Shown here piece by piece: positions 1 to 12,900 of a DNA stretch of 64,000 bases. The position numbers and the translations under genes were made by a program. Below the pieces are notes generated by a model. The model was not told the origin of the DNA, did not search any database, and worked only from the letters and a program-made list of their open reading frames with translations. Source of the DNA: Gordionus sp. m RMFG-2023 (taxonomy: Eukaryota; Nematomorpha; Gordioida; Chordodea; Parachordodidae). Where the stretch lies: NCBI RefSeq assembly GCF_954871325.1, contig NC_088776.1, positions 23,174,508 through 23,238,507 of the forward strand, given 5' to 3'. Position 1 is the stretch's first letter. Each line of letters begins with the position of its first letter.

Positions 1-471
1 TTTTAATTTATGATTTAATTTTATCAATAGTTTTATAATTATATTTTACTTTTATTGAGATAAATAAATTAAAATTACTCACTTTATAAAAAATTATATT
101 TGATATATTATATTATTTAGTAATTTTATAGATCTATTATTAATAATTATAATATATTTCACTTCTGTCTTAAGACTTATCCTTGGCCTATATTCCATTT
201 ATAAACATTTTTGGTTCATTTTATATATTTATAAATTTATTTTATCAAAAATCTATAAATTATGATGAATAGTTTTATAAAAAAATATCAACTTTTACAT
301 TCTTTCATTTAAATTATTATTTAAGATATATGCATACATATATGAGGGTCAGGGAGTGGGGAGAGGACTAAGGTGGATATTTTTTATTAGCTATAAATGA
401 TATTTACAAAAAGTGATAAATTTCTGAAGGGGGGGGAATTTCCCCTTGCCCCCCCCCTGGCTACGCCTATG
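1..471. repeat. MITE family A, copy 1 (left end outside window)
   Basis: This AT-rich stretch matches the copies at 15125-15555 and 61262-61728 almost base for base over long blocks. Shared landmarks are the segment around 95-150, a GGGTCAGGGAGTGGGG block near 347-362, and the right terminus CCTGGCTACGCCTATG at 456-471. The other end of the family, seen in copy 2, is the reverse complement CATAGGCGTAGCCAGG, so these are inverted termini. No protein is encoded. The left terminus of this copy lies before the window. It probably sits in an intron of the alcohol dehydrogenase gene that follows. Confidence 0.85.
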
Positions 472-1043
472 ATATGAAGTATTATTTTTATAATCGTTAA
501 TTGTTTTTTTAATTGACCTTTGTCTAAATTCTTTTTTTAATAATAAAATCAATGAATAAAAAAAGGATTATTTAACTAAAGAAATAAAAATTTATAATTG
601 ATTTTTAATTTTTTGATAAAAACAAATTCTTATTAATGTGTGTCCCAAGTCAAAATTTTATTTAAAAAAATTAATTCATTATAAAATTTACGAAATCGAG
701 TTTAGGCGCATAATGTATGAATGCGAGTTTTTTTATTTAGAACACACCCTAAATGTGAAAGAAAGGAGTAGTAATTAATTAGAATTATTACCTATAAAAG
801 ATTTTGATGTAACTTATAGGTGGTATGAGTTTTATTGGTGCATCTTTGTAATGTAAAATGAGTGGATCCAATACAAATAATTTTTTCATTTTAATACTCT
901 AGGAGCATCGTTCTAGGCTAATTTTTTTTATCATTTCAGAAATATCTTAAAATACATATAAAAAGAATTAACTATTTTAATTTTGAAACATCTAAAATTT
1001 TTCTTAATTTTTTATACCTGAACATATATTTATTTGAATATAG
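472..1043. other. AT-rich non-coding stretch, likely intronic
   Basis: No upstream alcohol dehydrogenase exon could be found here: the cofactor-fold sequence that should precede residue AFHLGATE is absent. The segment ends in a splice acceptor (AATATAG, ending at 1043). It is most simply the 3' part of a long intron that starts before the window. Confidence 0.5.
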
Positions 1044-1615
<572 letters not shown>

Positions 1616-1748
1616 TATCGAATTTTATATTATAATCACAAAAATATATAACTTATATTTATTAGATAAATTATTTGATATATTAAATTGTGAAAAAGAT
1701 AATAATTATTAATAAGAAAATTTGAACTAAAGAGCATTTTTTGTGAGA

Positions 1749-4700
1749 TTATAATTCCGTTTTTATATTAAAATTATTAGAAGATTCTTTGGTTAATTCT
1801 GAAAACTCTTTAAAAATTTCGGACTCAAGGTCATTGGCAGTCATCGAATTCAAGTCTTTAAAATTCTAATTATCAATATAATAATGAATATTAATTTATG
1901 TAACTTGAGAATAGTATAATCTGATAGTTGGATAATGAGGTACATTTTGTTCTTGGCAAAAAAATTCATGTATGGCACAATCAATTTTTCCAAAATTTAA
2001 TATTTTGCCCATCCTCTAAATTTAAAAAAAAATGATAAATGAAAAGTTTAAGATAATATTTTAAAAGAATATAACATTTTGTAATTCATCGAATTCTGGG
2101 GCAAACGCTGAACAATGACCACACCAATTTGTATAATAATCTATTATCCAAGGCTTGCTGTCGCCATGCTTGTGTAAGATATTTTTTTCGATATCCATAA
2201 TCGCTTCAGGTGTAAGGATAACTATATTACTTGGAATATACTTGGTTGCCCAATTTTTTACCGATGTCAGATCCCGCCACGCGTCATCTGGATAATCACT
2301 TTAAAATATATTATGCTATATGACATTTATAAAAATAAAATTACTTGAAGTATGAAAAGTTAAGGTAAACGCGAATTCTTGGAAACGTGCGTACATTAAC
2401 TTCTCTACAATAATCTTTGTAAACTCCACAATCCATGGTACCGATTTGAGATTTTTTTAATTCCTTTTAAAACAAAAATTTAGAGCTCTTAGTTTTTATA
2501 TATTAATAATAGATAAGTAAACCTTTGACAATTTTTTCCAAACAGGCTCAAATTGTAAACAAGGTCCGCACCATTTAGCCCCAAAATATATAAACCATAA
2601 AGCGTTATTTTCTTGCGACAAAATTGAATATTGATATATTTCTGGTGTCAAAAGAATTATTGGTAAGGGCTCAATAATCTCTTCAATATACTCTTTTATA
2701 GTTTCCGAATCTTTAAAGCCTTCTAAATTTAAAGGATTTTCGGTGAACAAAGGATCAATCATGGAAAAATTATATAATCTTAAAGATGGATAGGAGTATA
2801 TATGCATTTCAGCTTGACAAAATAAATTAAATTCTACACAATCAAGAGACGCGAATATCCATAAGATTTTAATAGCTGGTTCTGGAAATTTGGATCTTGA
2901 CGCTTTATTTAATTCTGATAAAAGTCGCATACAAGGTGGGCACCATGGTGTAAAATAATCAACAATCCAATATTGAATATAATCCGATTGGATACTTTTT
3001 TCCTTATACCCGATTAAATCGCTTGGTTTTACGGATATTACAGGACTTATCAAACTGTCTTTGACAAAAGCCGTCAAGGCAGTTATAAGGCTATTTGATT
3101 GGGAATTTTCAATATGTTTATCTATATCCCCATAGAATATATGGTAACATGATTTAAATGAAAATGATATACTAGCGGAATTGAAAGGAATTAAAGATTT
3201 TATTAATACTATAACCGCGTCAATATGTTTTTGATTTACTGACATAGTTGAAGAGGTAGGGGAACGAGTTACTCCTAAAACGTTTTTGCAATAATTCATG
3301 TGAGCATCATTTTCATAGCAATTAAAAAATTTAATACCGTCCGTTGTTATTAAATGCATCCCACGTAAAATAAACTTTAATTTTTTAAGTTGATTTAAAA
3401 AATTTTGAATTTTATTTGGTATACTGAGTTCGGAGTTATTGAGTGGTTTAAACAGACATATAAGTATTAAAGGTGAATTTAAAGACTCTATATTAACTTG
3501 CTTTAATTTGGGATTATAAATATTACTAGAATCTAAATAGCCATTAAAAATTGAGAGGATTTTATCAACATTTATAACTTCAATGTTTGATATTTGACCC
3601 CACAAAAAATTGGTTAAATGTGTATTAAGGAAATTGTCTAAATCAATGTTTTCATCATCACTTAATTTTTCTACATGAATATTTGCATCGGGAGAAATAA
3701 GATCCAAAATGTGTAATATATTATATGTGTAATCTAGGGTAATTTTCGCAGAGCCCTCAAAATTATTAGAATCCGTTAACCCTGATGGAAAATACCAAGT
3801 AGAAAATTTTCCTCTTACACAAGCTAAATGTTTATTGGGTAAACATTTGTAATATAAAACATTTATTGAACCGAAAAATGTTTTTGAAAAACGCCTCATA
3901 CTCATATCGGATGGACATTTGATATCATCTCTATCGAGACTTGTTTCACAAAAAAAAATGATGCAAGGTGTCCTATCTTCTTCGGACCGGATTAAAAGAT
4001 TGCTCGTTAAATAAGTGGCTCTACTTTGTACACTTGTTAACATTGACAACACACGATTGAAAAGGTCGACATTATCATTCTTGATAGTGGATAAAGTGAA
4101 GGATCGTTGACCTTCCTTTAAAGAATTATCGTTAAATTCTAAATCTTCAATATCGATGAAATACCGAGGAACATGTTCTACTAAAAAACTATGAAGGTCG
4201 GGGAGACTCGATGAAGCAAACGAAGGAAAGCGTTCACGTTTTGGGAAAAGGATGAGGGTTGGGTATGATGTTAAGGCTTGGCGCACACATACGTTCCACT
4301 CTTCTAGACAATTGACGGCAGCGATGTGAATGACACCCTGCCAGCGGGCGGCTAGCTGCTTCCAAGCAGGAGCTAATTCGCGACAATGCGAACACATGGC
4401 AGAGTAAAAGTCGATAAACCAGTGTTCACCATTTCCTGAAACCACTGCATCATCTGTTGTCGAAGAAACGTATGTTTCGTAGTCTGAAAGCGTAAGTGTA
4501 AGCACATAGGGGTCATCATCATAGAGGCCAAAGCTTTGAGAGTAAAAAGTGTAAGATTGGTAGTTACCTTGGTTATTATCACTTAATCCCGCTTCTCCGG
4601 CCCTATCATAGATTTCTCTCTGGCCATCATCGCTCAATACCGTATAAGCCTTGTTAATTTTTAAAAAAATTTCGTGTGCATTCTCGTTTCCCTATTTATA

Positions 4701-7700
4701 ATATGAAATTAAAACTTTTATAAGGTTTAAGCATTAGTCACAAAAAGAGTTGAATATTAGAATAAGATTTAAAAAATCGTTGTATATTTTTATTTGTTAA
4801 CAGTACCATGGAGCGATACTCGACCTTCTAAAGCCTATGAATATTTTGATAAAAATTCTCATATTTATGATAGTTAGCCTAGACATGCTGGAATATATTT
4901 CCAGTAAAATCAGATTTCACAAATTTAAACATCCCAGTAAATTATATAAAATTGAGATTCGAATCCCCATGGATTCCATAGCCCAATAAAACATAATATA
5001 TAACATTTAATGATTTTTTACTTTATGCATTAATTATAATAATCAACAATTTAATTAGCCTATGAAATACAACAATCTAAAATAAATTATTAATAAGCTA
5101 TAGTTATATTATATAAGATAATAAATATTACAATCAAGGTCTTTAAATTAGAAATTGAAGATTTTGAAACTGATATTATACTTTTCAGACACATGTTATA
5201 TTTGGTAGGATTAGTTTATTGAATATAGGATGTTACTGTAAAGTATTTCAGATGATGACTATAAATTAATAAAACCCATGCTTATGCTAATCTGTAAATA
5301 TAATAATGTTCAAATTAATAAACTCTACTATAGAACAGAACAAATGCGATAAAGGAAACAGTTGATATTAAAAAATGACCCTTTTTTAAAAAGATTCGAA
5401 TTAACATTAAATTAATATTTTTCCTTGGCTTTAATGCATTTGTACCCTCCATTTGCGTCGATTGTGGCCCCTTGCATTGCGTTCTCGCGAACGACAACCC
5501 CGCCATAAATCCATTAACAACATTCTCCTAGCTGCCCTAAAAAAATTAATATCCCGCCCACTACTAGACCAGTGGGCCTTTCAAATTAAAACGCCTTACG
5601 CGCCATATCCCTTATCTCCTGGACGAACGGTCTCCCAGACCTGGGACTAATCTTGTACCGGTTTTGCAGCGAAGACTAACTTCTCATTTTCTCCCATCGA
5701 AAATCAGAAGTCTTTAAAAAAGCAATTCGTCAATAATTATCAATACTCTAGGCATGTTCGAAAATGAGGCCTTTAATTTTATCAAAACCATAAGCAAAAG
5801 AAAGAAACAGATTACAGGCGACCCCAACGAAGGATTCTACCTTCGTCAGCAGACCGACGCATTTATTACCCCCTAGGGTGATATGTACCACTTTTTTAAG
5901 AAGATTTTTTTAAATTGAACGGATAAAACATGAACACGTTCATTAAAAATAAAAAGAACGTCGTTCATCAAGCTTCGTTTACAGCATTATCTAAATGTAT
6001 AATTAAAGAAATCAAAAAATTTATGTTTTATTATATAAATTTGAGTCTCACACGAGCCATGCCTCTCGCTTAAAACCTGTTTAACAATACCAAACAAGCT
6101 CAGTAGGAGCACTAGAGGGAAGAGGGGTATTGTATAAAAATATTTATTAAATCGTTATAATTATTAAATATATTTATTATGGCATGTTTGTTGATGGGTG
6201 ATAATCAACGATTGAAATATAAATCTTTTAAATTCCCTGTAATTTTAGGCATTTATTTTCTTGTATAATTAATTTTTTTAATTCTCTACATTTACAATTC
6301 AATTTTAATGCAGGATGAATAATAGTGGCGATGTTATCATCAATATAAACAGTTGAAAATTTGCAATAGTTGTCTAAAAATATCCCATCTTTTTTTAGAA
6401 AAGAAAAATATTTTTTGTATGATAAATGGAAATTTTGTTTCATCCATTTCAATAATTATTGTATCTGTTAAAGGCATGATATTGTTTTCTTTATGTTTTA
6501 TAATTTGAGTTTAAAAAATGACGAAAATAAAAAGTATAAACAAACACTCGACTCAACATTATTTTTATTCTACTCCACTAATATATTAATTAAGATTTTT
6601 TAAACAATATATATGATTAAACAAAAGGGAGCTAGATACCGCTCTTGAGTTTTGAAAAATAGCAGCACTCCAGGTTTTTTTGGAAAAATGTACGCTCTTA
6701 ACAAAAGTGTAATTATTAATCAGGCATTACATATTGGCGAATATTCGTGCTTCTATAATTTCATTCTAGCTAATGCCAAGCTTTGCTATTTTAATAAATT
6801 TTGAATCTAACGGGGTTTTCTTTAAAATATTTATCAAATGGATTGGGATGCTAAAATATACTAAATACGCATCAATTATTATATAAGTTTCAGAGTTAAT
6901 GCCTCCAGAAGTTTGGCTGACTTCACGCTGACATGATGGTCTATTTGGCTTGTAATTCGCCTATCTTTTGTAGTGTTAAACGGCTCGATTTTTAAAAACG
7001 ATGTCTACAATGCCCAGTCTAGTACTCGGCCCAGCGGGTAACGTCTAAACTTTTTTTTTATTTGGGCCTGTCCGGGTAAAAAAATTATTGGGCTTGATTA
7101 TTGATAAATTCTAATATTTAATAAAAGTGATAATCCATAAAGTGTAGTGTTTTTAATTTAACCACCAATATTATAAATATTTGCTTATTTTTGTGCTCAA
7201 CTATATATATATCGGGTTAGGCCTTAAGAACGGGCCTGGCTGTGTAAAAACTAAATTCTAACCGGATAGGGCCTGAAAAGTGTGCCATTTGCAGCCTCTA
7301 ATCAGTACAATCCACTATAAAATGAGTGTAAAAAGGTGATAAATTAGTGGTATCTAATTAGTTTTAAAAAAAATATCGGACAGTGAAAAAATTGTGGATC
7401 GGCGAAACCTAAAAAACTTTTAAATAATGTTTTTATAAAAAAATTAATAAGAAAAATGATAAATTCCAAAAAAATAATTCACGACTACTTTTCAGTTTCC
7501 CTTTATACCCATGATTCTGAGAGAAAAACAGGAATTACATAGGTTTGGCTCTATTTAATGTGCATTTAAATGTAAAAATTTCAAAAAAATTAATATCGTT
7601 ACAAGTTTTATTTCTGTTGTAATAAATTATTTCTCATCACTTTAAGCTGAATTTCGCAATTGAAATTAATGCAAATTTAATTTAAACAACAATTTTAGCT

Positions 7701-8077
7701 TAATTGTATTTTTGATTGATATAATCCATACTCTTACTAGCTAACCCAAATTAAAAAATTATTATAGCTCATGTAAGATATTTTTTAACCGTATTCTTAT
7801 CCGGATGCTTTTCTAATGCTAATTTTTTGAATGCTTTTCGTATGTCTCGTTTAGTGGCGTCTTGTGTAACGTTTAAAATTTCGTAAAAATTGGTTATATT
7901 TTTTAAATCGTTCTCCTCAGCATAGATATGGGAGATGGATAATAATATAGTGATAAAAATCGATGGAATAATTATGCTAATAAAAAGGAGCGCTGTGCCA
8001 ACATTGTAAATATGTTTCAGCTGGTTTAATCTATTTTTATGAACTAGCATATTGTCATTACATTCAAACGCAAGCAC
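1749..8077 (-). CDS. DNAJC10: ERdj5: ER J-domain protein with thioredoxin domains
   Basis: Six exons on the minus strand (8077-7790, 4691-2523, 2463-2345, 2298-2076, 2015-1905, 1865-1749) join in phase to 1008 residues; introns are 3098, 59, 46, 60 and 39 bp. Order: a hydrophobic signal-anchor-like segment (about residues 28-50), a J domain with the HPD motif split by the long intron, then thioredoxin domains with CSHC (about 196), CPPC (about 680), CGPC (about 804) and CGHC (about 918). The last four residues are KTEL, a KDEL-type ER retrieval signal. In animals ERdj5 is a luminal reductase that works with BiP to open disulfides of misfolded proteins. The CSHC first site and the stretch YDDDP before it are typical of ERdj5. 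It is about 200 residues longer than the usual 793, mainly between the first and second active sites. Start taken at 8077; an in-frame Met nine codons later (8050) would also leave the hydrophobic segment. Confidence 0.93.
4889..4983 (+). repeat. Short dispersed repeat, copy 1
   Basis: The block from GCTGGAATATATTTCCAG to CCCATGGATTCCATAG is found again, in opposite orientation and about 80 percent alike by eye, at 9163-9275. A shorter piece of it occurs near 8255-8310. No coding capacity is seen. It is probably an old non-autonomous element. Confidence 0.6.
5452..5880 (+). pseudogene. LINE relic: C-terminal region of a retrotransposon reverse-transcriptase protein
   Basis: The stretch is clearly richer in G+C than its surroundings. 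Read over shifting + frames it gives RHKSINNILLAALKKL, then NIPPTTRPVGLSN, then a W.NGLP segment, and lastly FNFIKTISKRKKQITGD with a downstream YLRQQ. This order resembles the C-terminal part of LINE polyproteins common in marine invertebrates (RH..LN..V.RAL / LEP.GL / GKRPDG..L.PW / TGD). Stops and frameshifts break it, so it is dead. It lies inside the ERdj5 intron on the opposite strand. The family assignment is from memory of the motif pattern and would need a profile search. Confidence 0.55.
6968..7305. repeat. GC-rich degenerate repeat with TGGGCC/GGCCTG-type ends
   Basis: Runs such as GTACTCGGCCCAGCGGGTAA, GGGCCTGTCCGGGTAAAA and GAACGGGCCTGGCTGTG alternate with AT-rich filler. Similar patches occur near 34224-34545 and 40985-41245. 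The left part begins with TAGTGTTAAACGGCTCG, which resembles the hAT-type terminus of the element at 63228. It is likely one or two nested non-autonomous elements with unresolved limits. Confidence 0.4.
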
Positions 8078-8339
8078 ATCGATTCAATCTAAAAATATAT
8101 TTTTTAAATATTTAATTTAAACGCATGAATTAAAATAAAGAATAATGTAAAGTTTTGCTGGAAAATCGTAAACTTTTATTTTTTAATTTACAAGAAAAAT
8201 CTATAATAAATTAGAGTAATGCGGCAATTTTATAAAATTTATAGGGTAGAACACTTACTGGAATCCATTTCCAAAAAACTATTCAAATTTAAAAATTGTC
8301 ATAATAAATCAAGAATAAAAATCGTTTCTTAAATTAACT

Positions 8340-8547
8340 TTAAGAATCGTTATCATTCACATTTGAAAAGTTTAAAAACAATTCAATAACATCTATACGG
8401 TCCCAATCTTCCCAAGACAGACCCTATTATAAAACTGATATTGACTAGGTTTTTCTTTAAGATAACATTTCCATAAGGTGCCCTCCGAAATTTTAATGAT
8501 CCACTTGTATCGTATCCCCACCCCTTGTTAGAAGGTTTTGGTCCCAT
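8340..8547 (-). CDS. Possible small two-exon gene, 54 residues, function unknown
   Basis: Exon 1 (8547-8467) starts at ATG and reads MGPKPSNKGWGYDTSGSLKF and on to APYGN. A 43-bp GT-AG intron (8466-8424) follows. Exon 2 (8423-8340) reads GLSWEDWDRIDVIELFLNF and on to a TAA stop. Codon phase is kept and the intron length is typical of this genome, which supports a real transcript. I do not recognise the protein; it is polar, with tryptophans and an acidic tail. It could also be the last two exons of a larger gene, since the sequence before the ATG gives no clear acceptor. It lies 262 bp upstream of ERdj5 on the same strand. Confidence 0.4.
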
Positions 8548-9739
8548 TAAAAAAAATAAAAATTACTTACTTAATTTGAGAATTTATATTTGTCTATGAA
8601 AAAATAATATTTAAAAAATAAAATCGTTAAATCTAAATTTTCTAGAATTTGGACGATACCTTTTGAAACATAAAACTTAAAAAAATTTCATTTATAGATT
8701 TAATTTTTACTTATTAATTTTATCGGACTAATCTATAAGCTGAGTAGTGGAGTGGCCAACGAAGATTTATAACAAAGGTTTATCGATCCGGCTTGTAAAT
8801 TTTTTTTTGTCCGGCCTATAAAATTTGTACAAGATATCATCCTGTAATAACTTTTTATGAAGTAAAAAGATAGAAATTTGACTAATTCTAAGCTTAATAA
8901 ATATTGAAAAATTCCAGAAGATATTTTAACCCAACCAGAAAAAATAAAGCAAGTTATTCGGCCCGAATTTTTTATGCCGGGCAATGCAGATCTATAAAGC
9001 TTACCATGCCAGTTTTCGCTTATAACTTTTTACTTAAAAAACATTTTACCATCTGTTATAATTTTAGTTTAGCAAAAAGTGAAATTTTGGTTGAAGCATT
9101 TTCAAAAAATTTTCATATTTTTATTAATTCATCAAATCATGAGTAAAAATAGGTATGTATATATCGTATTGGAATACGGAATCCATGGAGATTCAGAATT
9201 TCTCAATTTTAAATCAATTACTGAAATAGATTTTTAAATTTGAAAAACTTGATTTGACCAGAAATGTATTCCGGTATTAGAGAGAAGAGATCTTACGAAT
9301 GACCCAAAAAATAAAATCTGCCCTCTTTTCAGAGTAGGCAGTTGCCCAATTTATCAAGGCATTTTCTCATAGTAGTTAATAAAAATATTGGGGCAAAATT
9401 TTGGACAAATTAGTGAATAGCCCAAATTAGTCAGGTTTGACTATATAGGTATTTTAATTTTTTTAAATTGATGAAAATTAAACACTAAGCAAAGGCGATA
9501 TTAAGTATACGTATGAAGCTATAGCTCTAAAAACTAAGCCGAACAATAGTCTAAAGTAGATATTTTTGTATATGATTTGCAAATTATTTATATATCGATA
9601 TTATTTATTTGTGAGTTTATTGTGAAGCTTGGTATTAATAGTGCTTAAGGAGATGGAAGAATTGTTTTGTTGAAATTTATGTCAAGGCCAACTATGGCGA
9701 AAGTGTTCGAGTATTTAACATTATTTTTATGTTTTTTCA
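8548..9739. other. AT-rich non-coding stretch with a second copy of the short repeat
   Basis: Nothing coding could be supported. The span 9163-9275 is an inverted copy of the short repeat at 4889-4983. Around 8740-9000 are mixed GC-rich words (GGCCGGACAAAAAAAAATTT on the minus strand) like those in other degraded elements. Confidence 0.5.
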
Positions 9740-9975
9740 AATATTTTCGTAATTATTACAATATAATCAGCATAGGAAATAATTCTGTGTTGTACTTATA
9801 GCTAAAGTTTATCGTTCGATCTTAATTCCATTAAATTTAATGTAGACGTTTCTTTTATCGATTTATTACTAATACTATATTAAATAGCAATGGAAGTAGA
9901 GTGTAACCTTGTTTCACTCCTTTCTTAATTCAGATTGAATTTGAACAGTTATACATAACAGTTTTGACACACAGG
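9740..9975 (-). pseudogene. LINE reverse transcriptase relic
   Basis: On the minus strand the frame reads LRKGVKQGYTLLPLLFNIVL, which corresponds to the reverse transcriptase block (L/V)RQG..LSPLLFN, and then after a stop an F-N-G-I-K segment and a degenerate copy of the YADD box (here CADYIV). Spacing between the blocks fits the RT palm. Stops and shifts make it non-functional. The family (RTE or L1-like) cannot be fixed from so short a piece. Confidence 0.75.
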
Positions 9976-12900
9976 TCCGAAATAGTGGTTCATACCCAGG
10001 TTCAAAATCCCTGCCAAGGTTTTTTCTCGTTCCTTTGTCAATTATTTATCACGTGAACTAGAAGTTGGAAATATATACCAGGCATGAACGAAAAATTTAT
10101 ATGTGGTGATTCTTATCAAATGAAAAAGAAAACAAGGTGACTGTATATAAAAAAGAAAAAGGCCAACCATTTCGTTTCAATCTCCTAAAATTTAGATAGA
10201 CTGTAAATAGAACAAATAAAAGTGACTATGAAGTGTGAAAATTGGTCATCATCTAATGGAATTTAATTGAACGTTTGAAGATATTTAATTGATATTAAGA
10301 ATTTTAGTATTATACTAATTGTTAAATCATGATACTCATAAATAATAAAAATTTATTGTAAAACATTATTATAATTTTCTGTTTGATAATGACTTATAAT
10401 TATGCCTTTTATATTTAAATTTTAAAGTAGAACATCATACTCATAATTGATAACCTAGTTTGATAATAAAATATAATCAAGTTTTATTATAAATTATATC
10501 AATATATGGGAGCAGGTCGCTATAATGTGTATATAATAGTTTTGTGAAATGGGTTCAGTATGGTTTTAGAATAGAAAAAATTCTGAAAGGAAGTCACCGA
10601 AGTTTTACTGTATTAAGGGAATGATATATCGAATACTTTCCCTATCATATATTTTCCATAATCCTTCTTTAGCCCGATATTTTGCAAGATTTTCCTATTT
10701 AGTTATTGACATTAAAGTATTGCCAAATAATTTATTGTTGAAATAATACAAAATATTTAAGATAAAATCAATGGATAAAATGAGGGAAGAACATAAATAA
10801 AATATTTAAAAAATTATTTACTATAAAAATTAATATAATAAATGTGTAATTAAAATATAAAAACTACCAGGGAAAAATATATATTTCTGGGAATTTTCAT
10901 ATCTAGTCTAAAGAATCTCATTTAACGATATCAAATTATACCGTCTATTGTTAATAAAATTAATGGCTCAAGTGAGCATGAAAGGCTTAAGAGTTCGAGT
11001 AAACTATTAATATTTTATGGAGAGCGGTTTATAAATATCTACTGATAATCTGTAACTTAGGTTTTGAATAGAATTTAGAAAGAAATGATGAACAGTTGTA
11101 TGGGAGATCATAAATTGATATATCCCTGCCCAGAGAATAGAGGCTTGGGGTTAATATGGTAGGCTGTAAAATTTAATCGTTAGATCAAAAATCACTTTAA
11201 TTTTATTTGGTGATTGATTAGCAAATAATCATATTTAAATAAGCAGCAATTTTCAAAATCTTCTTTAAAAAATAAAGTAATAGGTAGAAAATAAAATAGA
11301 TAGGATTTTAGAGGGAAGAGGGGTAGGGGGTTAGGTGGATTCCCTCATAAATTTTATTATAGAGATTTAGACCCTTATTTAACATTTGACTTTTCTTTCA
11401 AAATTTTAAATTATAGTAATTATATTATAAAAAAAAGAGTGAAAAATATATCCTTGAAAATTTTACAGTGGTCTACTTATCTTATAAAACCATCGATTTA
11501 ATTGAGGGTCATGTTTATGTTTTAATTAATAAAAAATAAAATTCCTGGTCACCAGAGTTGGTCAATAGTGAATTATATTTTTCAAAAGCCACTAACTAAG
11601 CTATAGCGCATATATTTTGTGGTATTTTGAAATGTAGCTGAACAATTGCAGCTATTTCTTTTCAGATTTCATAATTATTTTCTAATTTTAATAAATTAAT
11701 AAAAATAGAAGATATCGTTTTGTTGATTTTACAAGGATTTTGAGGAAATCATTTCAAAATCTAGAAGATCATAAAAAATTAAGAGACCAATACAGAATAC
11801 TTGGAAATAAAATTTAAAAAAAAAAGTATTTAAGTTAAAACACATAGCCATAGGTGAACTGATTATAATGGTAGGTGGGCAAAATGCTCATGAGACTGAG
11901 ATAAAATATAGATAATGGGTGGAGGGGGATTAAAATATCGATAATTTAGAGGCCAATTAAAATACATATAATTTTTAGGAATTGAAGAAAACGTTATATT
12001 AAAAAATTCATAATTATCAAAATATTTATTATATTTTAATAATATCAAAAACATAATTTTTATATTAAACTTTCCCATAACATAGGAATTACATTTACAT
12101 GCATTCATTTTAACACAATCAAATCAAATATGAAATTAGATTTTTTCAAATAAAAAAATATTGATATTAGATCTGTAATGCCCAGGTCAGATTCCACCTC
12201 TGCACATAATTTGTTTTATTTAATATGCAAATTTTGCACCAGTTATTTTGTTGATAAATATTTATTGACATATAATATAAATCTTATATTTTAATATAGA
12301 TATATAATAGTTTGATTTTTTTAAATTAAAATTGTATAACTTGTCTAACTGGTTCATTAAAATCGAAGATTTTTCTTATTGTAACAAGTTTCTTATTTAT
12401 ATAATTAATTTGATCATGATATACATTTCTCTAATGAGAAAAGAGTCAATGGTCTTTTATAGAGGTGTATACAAGGGATAATTAAATCATAAGTAAACGT
12501 GAACATTAATTGCAAAAAAATAAAATAGTTGGTATTAAATATTATGAAAATATCTCATAATTATTTATGAATACAAATTCATAAAAGTTGTAAAATATAA
12601 AAATATATAATACATTAATTTATTAAATTGCAGCATTACAATAGTTCAATAGAATTTATATTAAATATTTATGGATAATTTTAAAAAAAATTCTAAACCG
12701 TTTAAATGATCCGTCCACGCTTTACTAAATTTATCAAAAGTTTAAAATATAGAATTTTGACATTGATAGACGTATTATATCATTACTTAAATATTATTTT
12801 AGAATTATCGTTCATAGCGACTTAGTATATAAATATAAATTATATTTCTGTAGGACTTATTAATGCTCTGTTCTAACCCTGAGCTCAAAGTTAGTACTAA

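Larger units (their letters stand above)
4692..7789 (-). other. 3.1-kb first intron of the ERdj5 gene, filled with repeats
   Basis: The donor GTTAAA follows the HPDKNT codons and the acceptor AAATAG precedes GNENAHEIF, so the J domain is cut just after its HPD loop. All other introns of this gene are 39-60 bp. The added length holds a short dispersed repeat (4889-4983), a LINE endonuclease relic (5452-5880) and a GC-rich terminal-repeat element (about 6968-7305). The rest is AT-rich sequence in which I see nothing. Confidence 0.85.

Noticed and set aside
6228-6452. Minus-strand frame of 74 codons in the ERdj5 intron
   Set aside because: Lysine/isoleucine-rich, no recognisable motif and no splice context.
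8904-9146. Plus-strand frame of 80 codons
   Set aside because: It overlaps an opposite frame of equal length in repeat-derived sequence and shows no protein motif.
9960-10025. tRNA-like word GGTTCAAAATCCC
   Set aside because: No acceptor stem, D arm or anticodon arm can be folded around it. No tRNA or rRNA gene was found elsewhere in the window either.
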